Below, piece after piece: positions 26,480 through 34,250 of a DNA stretch of 64,000 nt; the stretch's first letter is position 1; every line of letters begins with the position of its first letter. Origin of the DNA: an uncultured Collinsella sp. (GTDB lineage Bacteria > Actinomycetota > Coriobacteriia > Coriobacteriales > Coriobacteriaceae). Position numbers and translations under genes: made by a program. The notes below the pieces were generated by a model that was not told the origin of the DNA, did not search any database, and saw nothing but the letters and a program-made list of their open reading frames with translations. The stretch covers positions 17,907-81,906 of the forward strand of contig CAUCQW010000011.1 in NCBI GenBank assembly GCA_958445065.1, written 5' to 3'.

Positions 26480-26578
26480 AATACGGTCCAGTTCAATAGA
26501 ATCACGGCCTGCGGGCCATGGGCTTTACGCACAAGATATAAGTATATCTGTTGTACACAGGCTGTATAAACAACATCC

Positions 26579-26621
26579 GTTTACCATCGGCGAACGGTTG
26601 TCCTAGAAAATCGTTTTACCA
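26579..26621 (-). promoter_or_regulatory. Operator-like motif pair upstream of the GH13-GH77 gene
   Basis: On the minus strand TGGTAAAACG (26621-26612) is followed by ATGGTAAAC (26587-26579). Both occur also at 36776-36807 before the HAD gene and glgB. The AAAACG half-site style resembles LacI-family operators; the regulator is unknown. Confidence 0.5.
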
Positions 26622-26687
26622 CCCAAATTATCGCGATATTTAAGAACGTCTATACCGATACTATTTGTAGCCAAACAAAAGTACTTC

Positions 26688-26818
26688 GGTTTACTACGAC
26701 GAATTGAATGATCTCAACCACAGTCATTTTGGTGATATTAAAACCGCAGGTAGAAACGTTCTTAATTTCGAAGATTACTCGCCGTGGTCTGCCGGAGCCA
26801 TTTTGTCGTAGTAAACCG
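26688..26818. repeat. Inverted repeat with 14-base arms
   Basis: CGGTTTACTACGAC (26688-26701) and GTCGTAGTAAACCG (26805-26818) are exact inverses flanking about 100 AT-rich bases. The interior has no ORF of note. Confidence 0.7.
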
Positions 26819-26840
26819 GCCCTCTTTTTAATGCGAAGTT

Positions 26841-26885
26841 CAACGCAAAAGAGGGCGCCTGGTTGGGGCGCCCTCTTTTGCGTTG
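26841..26885 (-). terminator. glgA terminator
   Basis: Perfect 19-base arms (26841-26859 and 26867-26885, arm begins CAACGCAAAAGAGGGCGCC) around a 7-base loop, 25 bases past the glgA stop. It closes the glg operon. Confidence 0.85.
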
Positions 26886-26909
26886 AGGAATAAGTTTTAA
26901 TCGTCCGGA

Positions 26910-29252
26910 TTAGCGGCGCTTGCGGGCGGCCGTTGCCTTGCGGACGGAGGTCTTCTTGGTCGGAGCCTTTTCCTCGGCCGGAACGGCGGGGGAGACCGGG
27001 GTCTCCTTGGCGGGCTCGGTCTCTGCCTTAGTCTTGGGAGCGGCCTTAACCTCGGCAGCCTTCGGAGTCGGCTCGGCCTTTACTGCGGGCTTGTCCTCGG
27101 CCTTACCCTCTGCCTTGGGAGCTGCAGCCTTGGTCGTGGTCTTCTTGGCCGTCGTCGCGGCGCGTTTGCGCGTGGTGGTCTTGGCGGCCGGCTTTGCCTC
27201 GACAGCTGCCTCAGCCTTAGACTCAGCGGGCGTCTCCTCGACTTTGGCGGCCGGCTTTGCAGTAGCCTTCGGGGCCGTCTTCGCGGCGGCCTTCGTCGTA
27301 GCGGCCTTGGCCGTCGTCGACTTCGTAGCCGTGGTCTTCTTGGCTGCCGTTGCCTTCTTGGTGGTTGCAGCCGTCTTCTTGGCAGCGGTCTTGGCCGGAG
27401 CCTTTGCCGCAGGCTTAGCCTCGGCGGCGGCCTTTACCTCGGGAGCAGCCTCGACCTCGTTGGCCTTCTTGGCAGCGGCGGTCGTGCGCTTGCGCGTGGT
27501 CGATGCCTTGGCAGTAGTTGCCTTGGCAGCGGTGGTCTTGCTCGCAGCGGCCTTCGTGGTCGTAGCCTTCTTAGCCGTCGTCTTGCGAGCCGTCGTCTTC
27601 TTGGCGGCAGGCTTCGCTGCGGGCTTCACCTCAGGATCGGCTTTAACCGGGTCAGCTTCAGCCGGCTTCTCCTCGACCTTGGGCTCCTCAGCAGCAGCGG
27701 GCTCCTTAACGGGCGCCGCAGGCTCGGCCTCATCAGCAACCGGCTCCTCTACGGCCGTAGCAGCCTCCACAGCCGCCGGGCGCTCAATCTCCGGGTGCAT
27801 AAAGAAGTACAGGTCCAGATACTTGTCGGCCGAGCGCGTCCAGCTAAAGTCCTGGCTCATGGCCTGCGTGACTAGCTGGTTCCATGCCTCACGGTTATCC
27901 CAGAACAGGCGTGCTGCGCGGAACACCGCGTCGCCCATCTCGTCGCCGTTAAAGTTGGTAAACGAGAAGCCCGTGCCCTCGCCGGTAAACTCGTTATACG
28001 GGATCACGGTGTCCTTCAGGCCACCGGTCTCGCGCACGATGGGCAGTGTGCCGTAGCGCATGGCGATGATCTGCGACAGGCCGCAGGGCTCAAACTTCGA
28101 AGGCATCAGGAACATATCGGCGGCAGCGTACATGCGCTGCGACAGCGCCGGATCGAACTCGATGCGCGCGGCCATGGTGCCGGGGTACTTGTCCTGGAAG
28201 TAGCGCAGACCGTCCTCGTAGTCGCGGTCGCCGGTGCCCAGCACGGCCACCTGAACGCCGCCGGACAGGATGCGGTCGAGCGCGTACATGACCAGGTCCA
28301 TGCCCTTCTGGCGCGTCAGGCGCGTGACCATCACCATAAGCGGGCGGTCGTCGCGCACCTCGAGCCCCAGTTCCTCCTGCAGCTTGGCCTTGCACACGGC
28401 CTTGCCGGAACGGTCGTCAACCGTGTAGTTGGCGGCAATGCGCTTGTCGGTTGCCGGGTCAAAGGCCGCCACGTCAATGCCGTTGAGGATGCCCTGCAGC
28501 GCGTAGGAACGCTCGCGCAGTACGCCGTCCAGGCCCTCGCCAAACTCGGGCGTCTGGATCTCGCTCGCGTAGGTGGGGCTCACCGTGGTGATGGCGTCGG
28601 CATAGTGCAGCGCGCCCAGCATGTAGTTGATGCTGCAGGCGTCGCAGCGCAACTGCGTGGCGGCCGCCGGAATATGCGCCACACCCAGGATGTCCTCCAT
28701 CACGGTGTCGCTAAACTGGCCTTGGAACGCCACATTGTGGATCGAGAACACGGTCTTGACGCGGTCATAGAGCGGCAGGCCCTGGTAGAACTCGCGCAAG
28801 AACACGGGTGCCAGTGCCGTTTGCCAGTCATTGCAGTGCAGGATGTCGCACTCAAAATCGGCCGGCAGGTGCTGCAGGCTCTCGGTGATGGCCTTGGAGA
28901 AGAACGCGAAGCGCTCGCCGTCGTCGAAGAAGCCGTACGGATAATCGCGCGCAAAGTAGCGCTCGTTGTCCACGAACATATAGGTGACGCCGTCGTGCTC
29001 GAGCTTCTCCAGCCCGCAGTACTCGTTGCGCCAGCCCAGGCTCACGTAAAAGTCGGAAAAGTGCTCCATCTGCGCCTTGTACTCATCCTTGATGGTGGCG
29101 TACTTGGGCACCATCACGATGACTTCGGCGCCGGCGCGCACGAGCGCCGCAGGCAGCGAGCCCGCCACGTCGCCCAGGCCACCGGTCTTAACAAACGGTG
29201 CGCACTCGGCCGAGGCAAACACGATCTGCATCTTTTTGCTGGAATCTGCCAT
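26910..29252 (-). CDS. glgA: Glycogen synthase with long histone-H1-like C-terminal tail
   Basis: 780 residues. The first ~490 form a GT5 glycogen synthase transferring glucose from ADP-glucose: ADP-glucose loop KTGGLGDV, IHNVAFQGQF, VTRLTRQKGMDL and the C-terminal EPCGLSQIIAMRYG and ETGGLKDTV blocks. The remaining ~290 residues are an extra tail. Its first part is Glu/Pro/Ala-rich, then Lys/Ala/Thr-rich with many AAKKTT, KTTA and TRKR units, ending TAARKRR. Normal GlgA is ~480 residues. The start at 29252 follows GGGAG by about 6 bases; the ATG at 29264 has none. It is the last gene of glgB-P-C-D-A. Confidence 0.93.
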   Translation of the reverse strand: MADSSKKMQIVFASAECAPFVKTGGLGDVAGSLPAALVRAGAEVIVMVPKYATIKDEYKAQMEHFSDFYVSLGWRNEYCGLEKLEHDGVTYMFVDNERYFARDYPYGFFDDGERFAFFSKAITESLQHLPADFECDILHCNDWQTALAPVFLREFYQGLPLYDRVKTVFSIHNVAFQGQFSDTVMEDILGVAHIPAAATQLRCDACSINYMLGALHYADAITTVSPTYASEIQTPEFGEGLDGVLRERSYALQGILNGIDVAAFDPATDKRIAANYTVDDRSGKAVCKAKLQEELGLEVRDDRPLMVMVTRLTRQKGMDLVMYALDRILSGGVQVAVLGTGDRDYEDGLRYFQDKYPGTMAARIEFDPALSQRMYAAADMFLMPSKFEPCGLSQIIAMRYGTLPIVRETGGLKDTVIPYNEFTGEGTGFSFTNFNGDEMGDAVFRAARLFWDNREAWNQLVTQAMSQDFSWTRSADKYLDLYFFMHPEIERPAAVEAATAVEEPVADEAEPAAPVKEPAAAEEPKVEEKPAEADPVKADPEVKPAAKPAAKKTTARKTTAKKATTTKAAASKTTAAKATTAKASTTRKRTTAAAKKANEVEAAPEVKAAAEAKPAAKAPAKTAAKKTAATTKKATAAKKTTATKSTTAKAATTKAAAKTAPKATAKPAAKVEETPAESKAEAAVEAKPAAKTTTRKRAATTAKKTTTKAAAPKAEGKAEDKPAVKAEPTPKAAEVKAAPKTKAETEPAKETPVSPAVPAEEKAPTKKTSVRKATAARKRR

Positions 29253-29276
29253 ATTGTCTCCCATGTTGCAATTCGA

Positions 29277-29310
29277 GAATAGCCGCCTGGCGCTAACCGG
29301 GCGGCTATTC
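29277..29310. other. Hairpin between glgD and glgA
   Basis: GAATAGCCGCC (29277-29287) and GGCGGCTATTC (29300-29310) form an 11-base stem in the glgD-glgA gap. No T-run follows on the coding (minus) strand. It may be an attenuator or mRNA-processing hairpin lowering glgA output relative to the genes above. Confidence 0.55.
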
Positions 29311-29342
29311 TACATGTTACGAGCGATGTTGCGGTGCCAACG

Positions 29343-30470
29343 TTAACGTACGATGGTGGTGTCGGAAGTTAACGGAGCCTTGCCCAGCACCAGGATGTTC
29401 TCGGGCGTGCCGCGAAGCTCGGTGTTGGTGGGAACCACGTTGTTCTTGTCCAGAATGGCGTTCTCAACGCGTGCGCCGCTCTTGATGACACAGCTCTGGT
29501 TGATGATCGAGTTGGTTACCGAGGCGCCCTCCTCGACCACGACGCCGCGTGACAGGATCGAATTGCGCACGGTGCCCTTGATGATGCAACCGGCCGAGAT
29601 GATCGAGTTGCACGCGTGGCTACCGGTCGCATAGCGCGAAGGCGGCACGTCGTGAGCCTTGGTCAGGATCGGGCGCTCGGGATCGAAGAGCTGGTCGGCC
29701 ACGGTTTGGTCAAGCAGGTCCATGCTGCGGCGATACAGCGACTTCTCGCTAAACACGCCCACGACCTCGCCCTTGTACTCGTAGCTGCAAACGTCGATGT
29801 TGCCAAAGTCGCCCTGGAGTGCCTCGAGCAGGTCCAGATAGTCGGCGGCCTGGTAGTGGTCGATAATCTCGAGCAGCGTCTCGCGGTTGACGATGCAGCA
29901 GTCCATAGAGGCGTTGTCGCCGTACGCGACGCCAGCGCTCACGCCCGTCAGGCGACCGTTCTCGTTAATCTCGAGTTTGGTCTCGTCATCGACGTTGCGC
30001 GTGGCCTTGCAGTACACCACGGTCATCTGGGCACCGGAGTTCTCGTGCGCGTCGATGATGGTGTTGAGATCCATGTTAAAGATGATGTTGGTGCCCATCA
30101 TCACAACATAGGGCTTGTCCGAGCGCTGGAACAGCGTCTTGTTGGAGATGATGTCGCGCAGCAGGAAGCGCATGCCGCCCTTGGTGGTGCCATACGCGTT
30201 GCCGGGCACCATGAACAGGCCGCCCTTCTTGCGGTCCAGGCCCCAGTCCTTGCCCGAGCCCACATGGTCGATCAGCGAGCGGTAGTTGCCCGGCATGACG
30301 ACGCCGACGGTCTTAATGCCGGCATTCATCATGTTGGACAGCGGAAAGTCGATCAGGCGGTAGCGGCCCAAAAAGGGAACGGACGCGATGGGGCGGTCCT
30401 TGAGCAGGACGCTGCCGTAGCTCGAAGAGTAGTTAGCGGTGATATAACCGATGGCCTTGCGATTGATCAT
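29343..30470 (-). CDS. glgD: GlgD, glucose-1-phosphate adenylyltransferase-like regulatory subunit
   Basis: 375 residues. A nucleotidyltransferase fold followed by left-handed beta-helix repeats, as in GlgC. The N-terminus (INRKAIGYITANYSSSYGS) lacks the intact GGxGxRL substrate loop, which is the mark of the GlgD partner. In Bacillus and relatives GlgD associates with GlgC and raises its activity. The ATG at 30470 lies 4 bases after the glgC stop, and GGGGG lies about 9 bases before it. An in-frame start 13 codons earlier would overlap glgC. Confidence 0.9.
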   Translation of the reverse strand: MINRKAIGYITANYSSSYGSVLLKDRPIASVPFLGRYRLIDFPLSNMMNAGIKTVGVVMPGNYRSLIDHVGSGKDWGLDRKKGGLFMVPGNAYGTTKGGMRFLLRDIISNKTLFQRSDKPYVVMMGTNIIFNMDLNTIIDAHENSGAQMTVVYCKATRNVDDETKLEINENGRLTGVSAGVAYGDNASMDCCIVNRETLLEIIDHYQAADYLDLLEALQGDFGNIDVCSYEYKGEVVGVFSEKSLYRRSMDLLDQTVADQLFDPERPILTKAHDVPPSRYATGSHACNSIISAGCIIKGTVRNSILSRGVVVEEGASVTNSIINQSCVIKSGARVENAILDKNNVVPTNTELRGTPENILVLGKAPLTSDTTIVR

Positions 30471-30474
30471 CGGA

Positions 30475-31623
30475 TCATTCCCCCTTCCCGATAACGACGT
30501 CATTTCCAACGACGGCCGTATCCTTGGTGGTATCGACAGAGCCGAGCTTCACGCCCTCTTCGACCGTGGAGTTCTCGCCCAAAATAGCGCGGCAGATGTG
30601 CGCGCCGCTCTTAACGTGCGCACCCGGCAGCAGCACGGAGTCCTCGACCACGGCGCGCTCCTCGATGATGACATCGGTCGAAAGGATCGAGTGGCGAGCG
30701 GTGCCGTAGATCTTGCAGCCGTTGGAGACCAGGCAGTCGTCCAGGCGGCCGTCCGGGCCAATGTAGTGCGGCGGACGCGTGGTGATGTTGGACATGATGG
30801 GGAAGTGCTTGTCAAACAGATCGAACTCGGGGTTGTTGCCCAGCAGGTCCATCGAGGTCTCGTGGAAGCTGGCGATGGTGCCGACGTCCTTCCAAAAGCC
30901 GTGGAACTCGTAGCTGTACAGGCGCTTGCCCTCGCCGAGCAGCTTGGGGATGATGTCCTTGCCAAAGTCGTGGCTCGAGCGCTGGTCCAGAGCGTCCTCT
31001 TCGAGCGCCTCGATCAGCACGTCGGCCGAGAAGATGTAGATGCCCATGGACGCGAGATTCGAATCGGGCTTATCGGGCTTCTCGGTGAACTTGATGATGC
31101 GGCCGTCCTCGGGGTCGGTGGTCAGGATGCCAAAGCGGCTGGCCTCCTCCCAAGGCACGGGCATAACGCTCACCGTGAGGTCGGCGTTGTTCTCAATGTG
31201 CGTCTTGAGCATCTTGCGGTAGTCCATGCGATACAGGTGATCGCCCGAAAGAATCAGGACGTACTTGGGGTCGTTGGCCTTGATGTAGTCCAGGTTCTGC
31301 GTAATGGCGTCGGCCGTGCCCGCATACCATGCGCCGCCGGTCTGCGTCTCGTACGGCGGCAGGATCGAAACGCCGCCGTCGCGGCTGTCCAGATCCCAAG
31401 CCTCGCCGGAGCCCACGTAGGCATGCAGCAGGTAGGGGCGATACTGCGTCAGAACGCCCACCGTGTCGATGCCCGAGTTGGAGCAGTTGGAGAGCGAAAA
31501 GTCGATAATGCGGAACTTGCCACCAAAGCTAACCGCCGGCTTAGCGATCTTTTGGGTGAGTGCCCCCAATCGGCTGCCCTGTCCTCCTGCGAGGAGCATC
31601 GCGATGCATTCTTTCTTACTCAT
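30475..31623 (-). CDS. glgC: Glucose-1-phosphate adenylyltransferase
   Basis: 382 residues. It makes ADP-glucose, the donor for GlgA, from ATP and glucose-1-phosphate. Intact signatures: [15 protein letters not shown] (nucleotide loop), [24 protein letters not shown] and [10 protein letters not shown], then hexapeptide-like beta-helix. An AAGGAG site precedes the ATG. With GlgD directly below it probably forms a hetero-oligomer. The 107-base gap from glgP holds no clear terminator. Confidence 0.95.
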   Translation of the reverse strand: MSKKECIAMLLAGGQGSRLGALTQKIAKPAVSFGGKFRIIDFSLSNCSNSGIDTVGVLTQYRPYLLHAYVGSGEAWDLDSRDGGVSILPPYETQTGGAWYAGTADAITQNLDYIKANDPKYVLILSGDHLYRMDYRKMLKTHIENNADLTVSVMPVPWEEASRFGILTTDPEDGRIIKFTEKPDKPDSNLASMGIYIFSADVLIEALEEDALDQRSSHDFGKDIIPKLLGEGKRLYSYEFHGFWKDVGTIASFHETSMDLLGNNPEFDLFDKHFPIMSNITTRPPHYIGPDGRLDDCLVSNGCKIYGTARHSILSTDVIIEERAVVEDSVLLPGAHVKSGAHICRAILGENSTVEEGVKLGSVDTTKDTAVVGNDVVIGKGE

Positions 31624-31730
31624 CGATTTCTCCTTCTGTCATCGATGTTCCTAAACCCATTAGCGACGGGCGCGGCGCAACGTCACGCCCGTCGAGTAAT
31701 GCCGTGCTGGCATAGGGGAGCTCGCGGCCT

Positions 31731-34157
31731 TTACGCGTGCCAGATTTCGTCGCGGTACTCGCGAATGGTGCGGTCGCTCGAGAACCAGCCGCTCGAGGCG
31801 GTGTTGAGCAGCGCCTTGCGGTTCCAGGTCTCCTGGTCGCCGTAGCTGTACGTGAGCTTCTCCCAGGCGTCGACGTAGCTGCGGAAGTCGGCCATAACCA
31901 GGTCGGGGTCGTTGTTGTTCATGAGCTCGTTGTAGATGCTCTCGAAGTTGCCCGAAAGACCCGCGAAGGTGTCGTCCTTGAGCTCGTCCATCACGCGGCC
32001 CAGACGCTCGCGGTCGCCGTTGAGGGTATCCCACGCAAAGTAGCTGTTGGATGCCCAGAGCTGCTCGACCTCGGGGGCGGTCAGGCCAAAGATGGCCTCG
32101 TTCTCGCGACCGGCCAGGTCGGCGATCTCGATGTTGGCGCCGTCGAGGGTACCCAGCGTAATGGCGCCGTTCATCATGAGCTTCATGTTGGACGTGCCCG
32201 AGGCCTCCTTGCCAGCCGTGGAGATCTGCTCCGAGATCTCGGCGGCGGGGTAGATGAGCTGGGCGTTGCTCACACGGAAGTTGGGGATAAAGCAGACCTT
32301 CATGACCTCGTTGACGCGCGGGTCGTTGTTGATGACATCGGCCACGGAGTTAATGAGGCGGATGGTCTCCTTGGCAAAGGTGTAGCTCGAGGCAGCCTTG
32401 CCGCTAAAGATGAAGGTCGTCGGCGTCACGTGGAAGTTGGGATCGGCGATGCGACGGTTGTAGATGTCCATCACCTTCATGATGTTCATGAGCTGGCGCT
32501 TGTAGGCATGGAAGCGCTTCACCTGAACATCGAAGACGGTGTTGGGGTCAATGACCAGACCGGTCTCGGCCTTAACGTAGGCGGCCAGGCGCTCCTTGTT
32601 GGCGCGCTTGGAGGCACCCACGGCCTTCAGGAACTCGGTGTCGTTCTGGAACTCTTTGAGCTTCTCCAGTTCAAAGGCGTCCTTGAGCCAGCCGTCGCCA
32701 ATGGCCTCGGTCACGAGCTTGGCGTAGGTGGGGTTGGCCTCGGCAAAGAAGCGACGGTGCGAGATGCCGTTGGTCTTGTTGTTGAACTTCTCGGGCGTCA
32801 GGGCATAGAAGTCCTTGAGCACGATGTTCTTGATGATGTCGGAGTGGATCTTGGCCACGCCGTTGACGCTGTGGCTGCAGATCACGGACAGGTTGGCCAT
32901 GCGAATCTCGCCGTCCCACAGGATGGCGGTCTGGCGCAGACGCTCCTGCCAGCCCTCCTGCGTGGTGTCGAACGACTCGTGCCAACGACGGCTGATCTCG
33001 TCGATGATCTGGTACACGCGGGGGAGGAGCTTGGAGAACGTGCCGATGGGCCACTTCTCCAGGGCCTCGGGCAGGATCGTGTGGTTGGTGTAGCTCACAA
33101 CCTGCGTCACGATGTTCCAAGCGTCATCCCACTCGAGCTTCTTCTCGTCGATGAGGATACGCATGAGCTCGGGGCCGCACATGGCGGGGTGGGTATCGTT
33201 GGTATGGATGGCCACAAACTGCGGCAGCAGCTCCCAGTTCGCGCCGTGCTCCTTCTCAAAGGTGTCGAGCAGGCTGTAGATGCCGGCCGAGACAAACAGG
33301 TACTCCTGCTTCAGGCGCAGCAGACGGCCGTGCTCGCCGGCGTCGTTGGGGTAGAGGATGGCGCTGATGGCTTCGGCCTCGGCGCGCTCGGCGTCTGCCA
33401 GGGCGTAGTCGCCGCGGTTGAAAGCCTCCAGATCGAAGTGCTCCTCGACCGGCTCAGCGGCCCAGACGCGCAGCTTGTTGACGGTCTCGCCGGCATAGCC
33501 CACGACGGGGATATCATAAGGGACGGCCAGGATATCCTGCGTGTCCACCGTGCGGTAGAACGTGCGGCCGTTCTCCTCAAAGCCCTCGACGTGGCCACCA
33601 AACTTAATGGTCACGGCCTTATCCTGACGGCGGACCTCCCAGGGATAGCCGTGGGTGAGCCACTCGTCGGTAGCCTCGACCTGGCTGCCGTTAACGATCT
33701 CCTGCTTAAACAGGCCGTAGCGGTAGCGCATGCCGTTGCCGTAGCCGGCAATGCCCTCGGCTGCCATGGAATCCAGGAAGCATGCTGCAAGACGGCCCAG
33801 GCCACCGTTGCCCAGCGCCGGATCGGGCTCCTGGTTCTCGATGACGGACAGGTCGAAGCCCATGTCGCCGAGCGCCTCGGCGACCATGTCGCGCACGCCA
33901 AAGTTGAGCAGGTAGTTGTCGAGCAGGCGGCCGATCAAAAACTCGATCGAGAAGTAGTACACGCGCTTCTTGCCCTCGGCGGTGGCGCGGGCGTCGCTCT
34001 TGGTGGCAACGGTGCGTGCCTTCTCGGCCACGAGCTTGGCCAGGGCGTTAAAGCGGTCGAGGTCGCTGGCGGCCTCGACGCTCTTGCCGCTGATGCTCAT
34101 GACGGCATCGCGATAGAGCTCGGTAAACTCCTGCTTGTTGTCGAAGATCTTATTCAT
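31731..34157 (-). CDS. glgP: Glycogen/maltodextrin phosphorylase
   Basis: 808 residues, the usual length. It releases glucose-1-phosphate from alpha-1,4-glucan ends using phosphate and PLP. The PLP-lysine motif is EASGTSNMKLMMNGAITLGT. Other blocks are EPDPALGNGGLGRLAACFLDS and VFDVQVKRFHAYKRQLMN. AAGGA lies 5-6 bases before the ATG. Synthesis (GlgB, C, D, A) and degradation (GlgP) are thus encoded in one operon. The opposite strand is open for over 800 codons here, a by-product of biased codon use. Confidence 0.96.
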   Translation of the reverse strand: MNKIFDNKQEFTELYRDAVMSISGKSVEAASDLDRFNALAKLVAEKARTVATKSDARATAEGKKRVYYFSIEFLIGRLLDNYLLNFGVRDMVAEALGDMGFDLSVIENQEPDPALGNGGLGRLAACFLDSMAAEGIAGYGNGMRYRYGLFKQEIVNGSQVEATDEWLTHGYPWEVRRQDKAVTIKFGGHVEGFEENGRTFYRTVDTQDILAVPYDIPVVGYAGETVNKLRVWAAEPVEEHFDLEAFNRGDYALADAERAEAEAISAILYPNDAGEHGRLLRLKQEYLFVSAGIYSLLDTFEKEHGANWELLPQFVAIHTNDTHPAMCGPELMRILIDEKKLEWDDAWNIVTQVVSYTNHTILPEALEKWPIGTFSKLLPRVYQIIDEISRRWHESFDTTQEGWQERLRQTAILWDGEIRMANLSVICSHSVNGVAKIHSDIIKNIVLKDFYALTPEKFNNKTNGISHRRFFAEANPTYAKLVTEAIGDGWLKDAFELEKLKEFQNDTEFLKAVGASKRANKERLAAYVKAETGLVIDPNTVFDVQVKRFHAYKRQLMNIMKVMDIYNRRIADPNFHVTPTTFIFSGKAASSYTFAKETIRLINSVADVINNDPRVNEVMKVCFIPNFRVSNAQLIYPAAEISEQISTAGKEASGTSNMKLMMNGAITLGTLDGANIEIADLAGRENEAIFGLTAPEVEQLWASNSYFAWDTLNGDRERLGRVMDELKDDTFAGLSGNFESIYNELMNNNDPDLVMADFRSYVDAWEKLTYSYGDQETWNRKALLNTASSGWFSSDRTIREYRDEIWHA

Positions 34158-34250
34158 ACGTTCCTTCCCCCGGGGATGTTTCTCCCGGAACGGTTATGAC
34201 TTGTATCCTACGCCCCGGCGGGGCGGGTAATTACAGTGGTAACACCTTTG

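Larger units (their letters stand above)
26480..26909. other. AT-rich regulatory spacer upstream of the GH13-GH77 gene
   Basis: This 430-base spacer holds operator-like motifs (26579-26587, 26612-26621), an inverted repeat (26688-26701 with 26805-26818) and the glgA terminator (26841-26885). No gene is supported. Confidence 0.65.

Noticed and set aside
31737..34199. 820-codon open frame on the plus strand over glgP
   Set aside because: It mirrors glgP exactly; G/C-ending codons leave the antisense frame free of stops. No protein family is recognisable and no ribosome-binding site is present.
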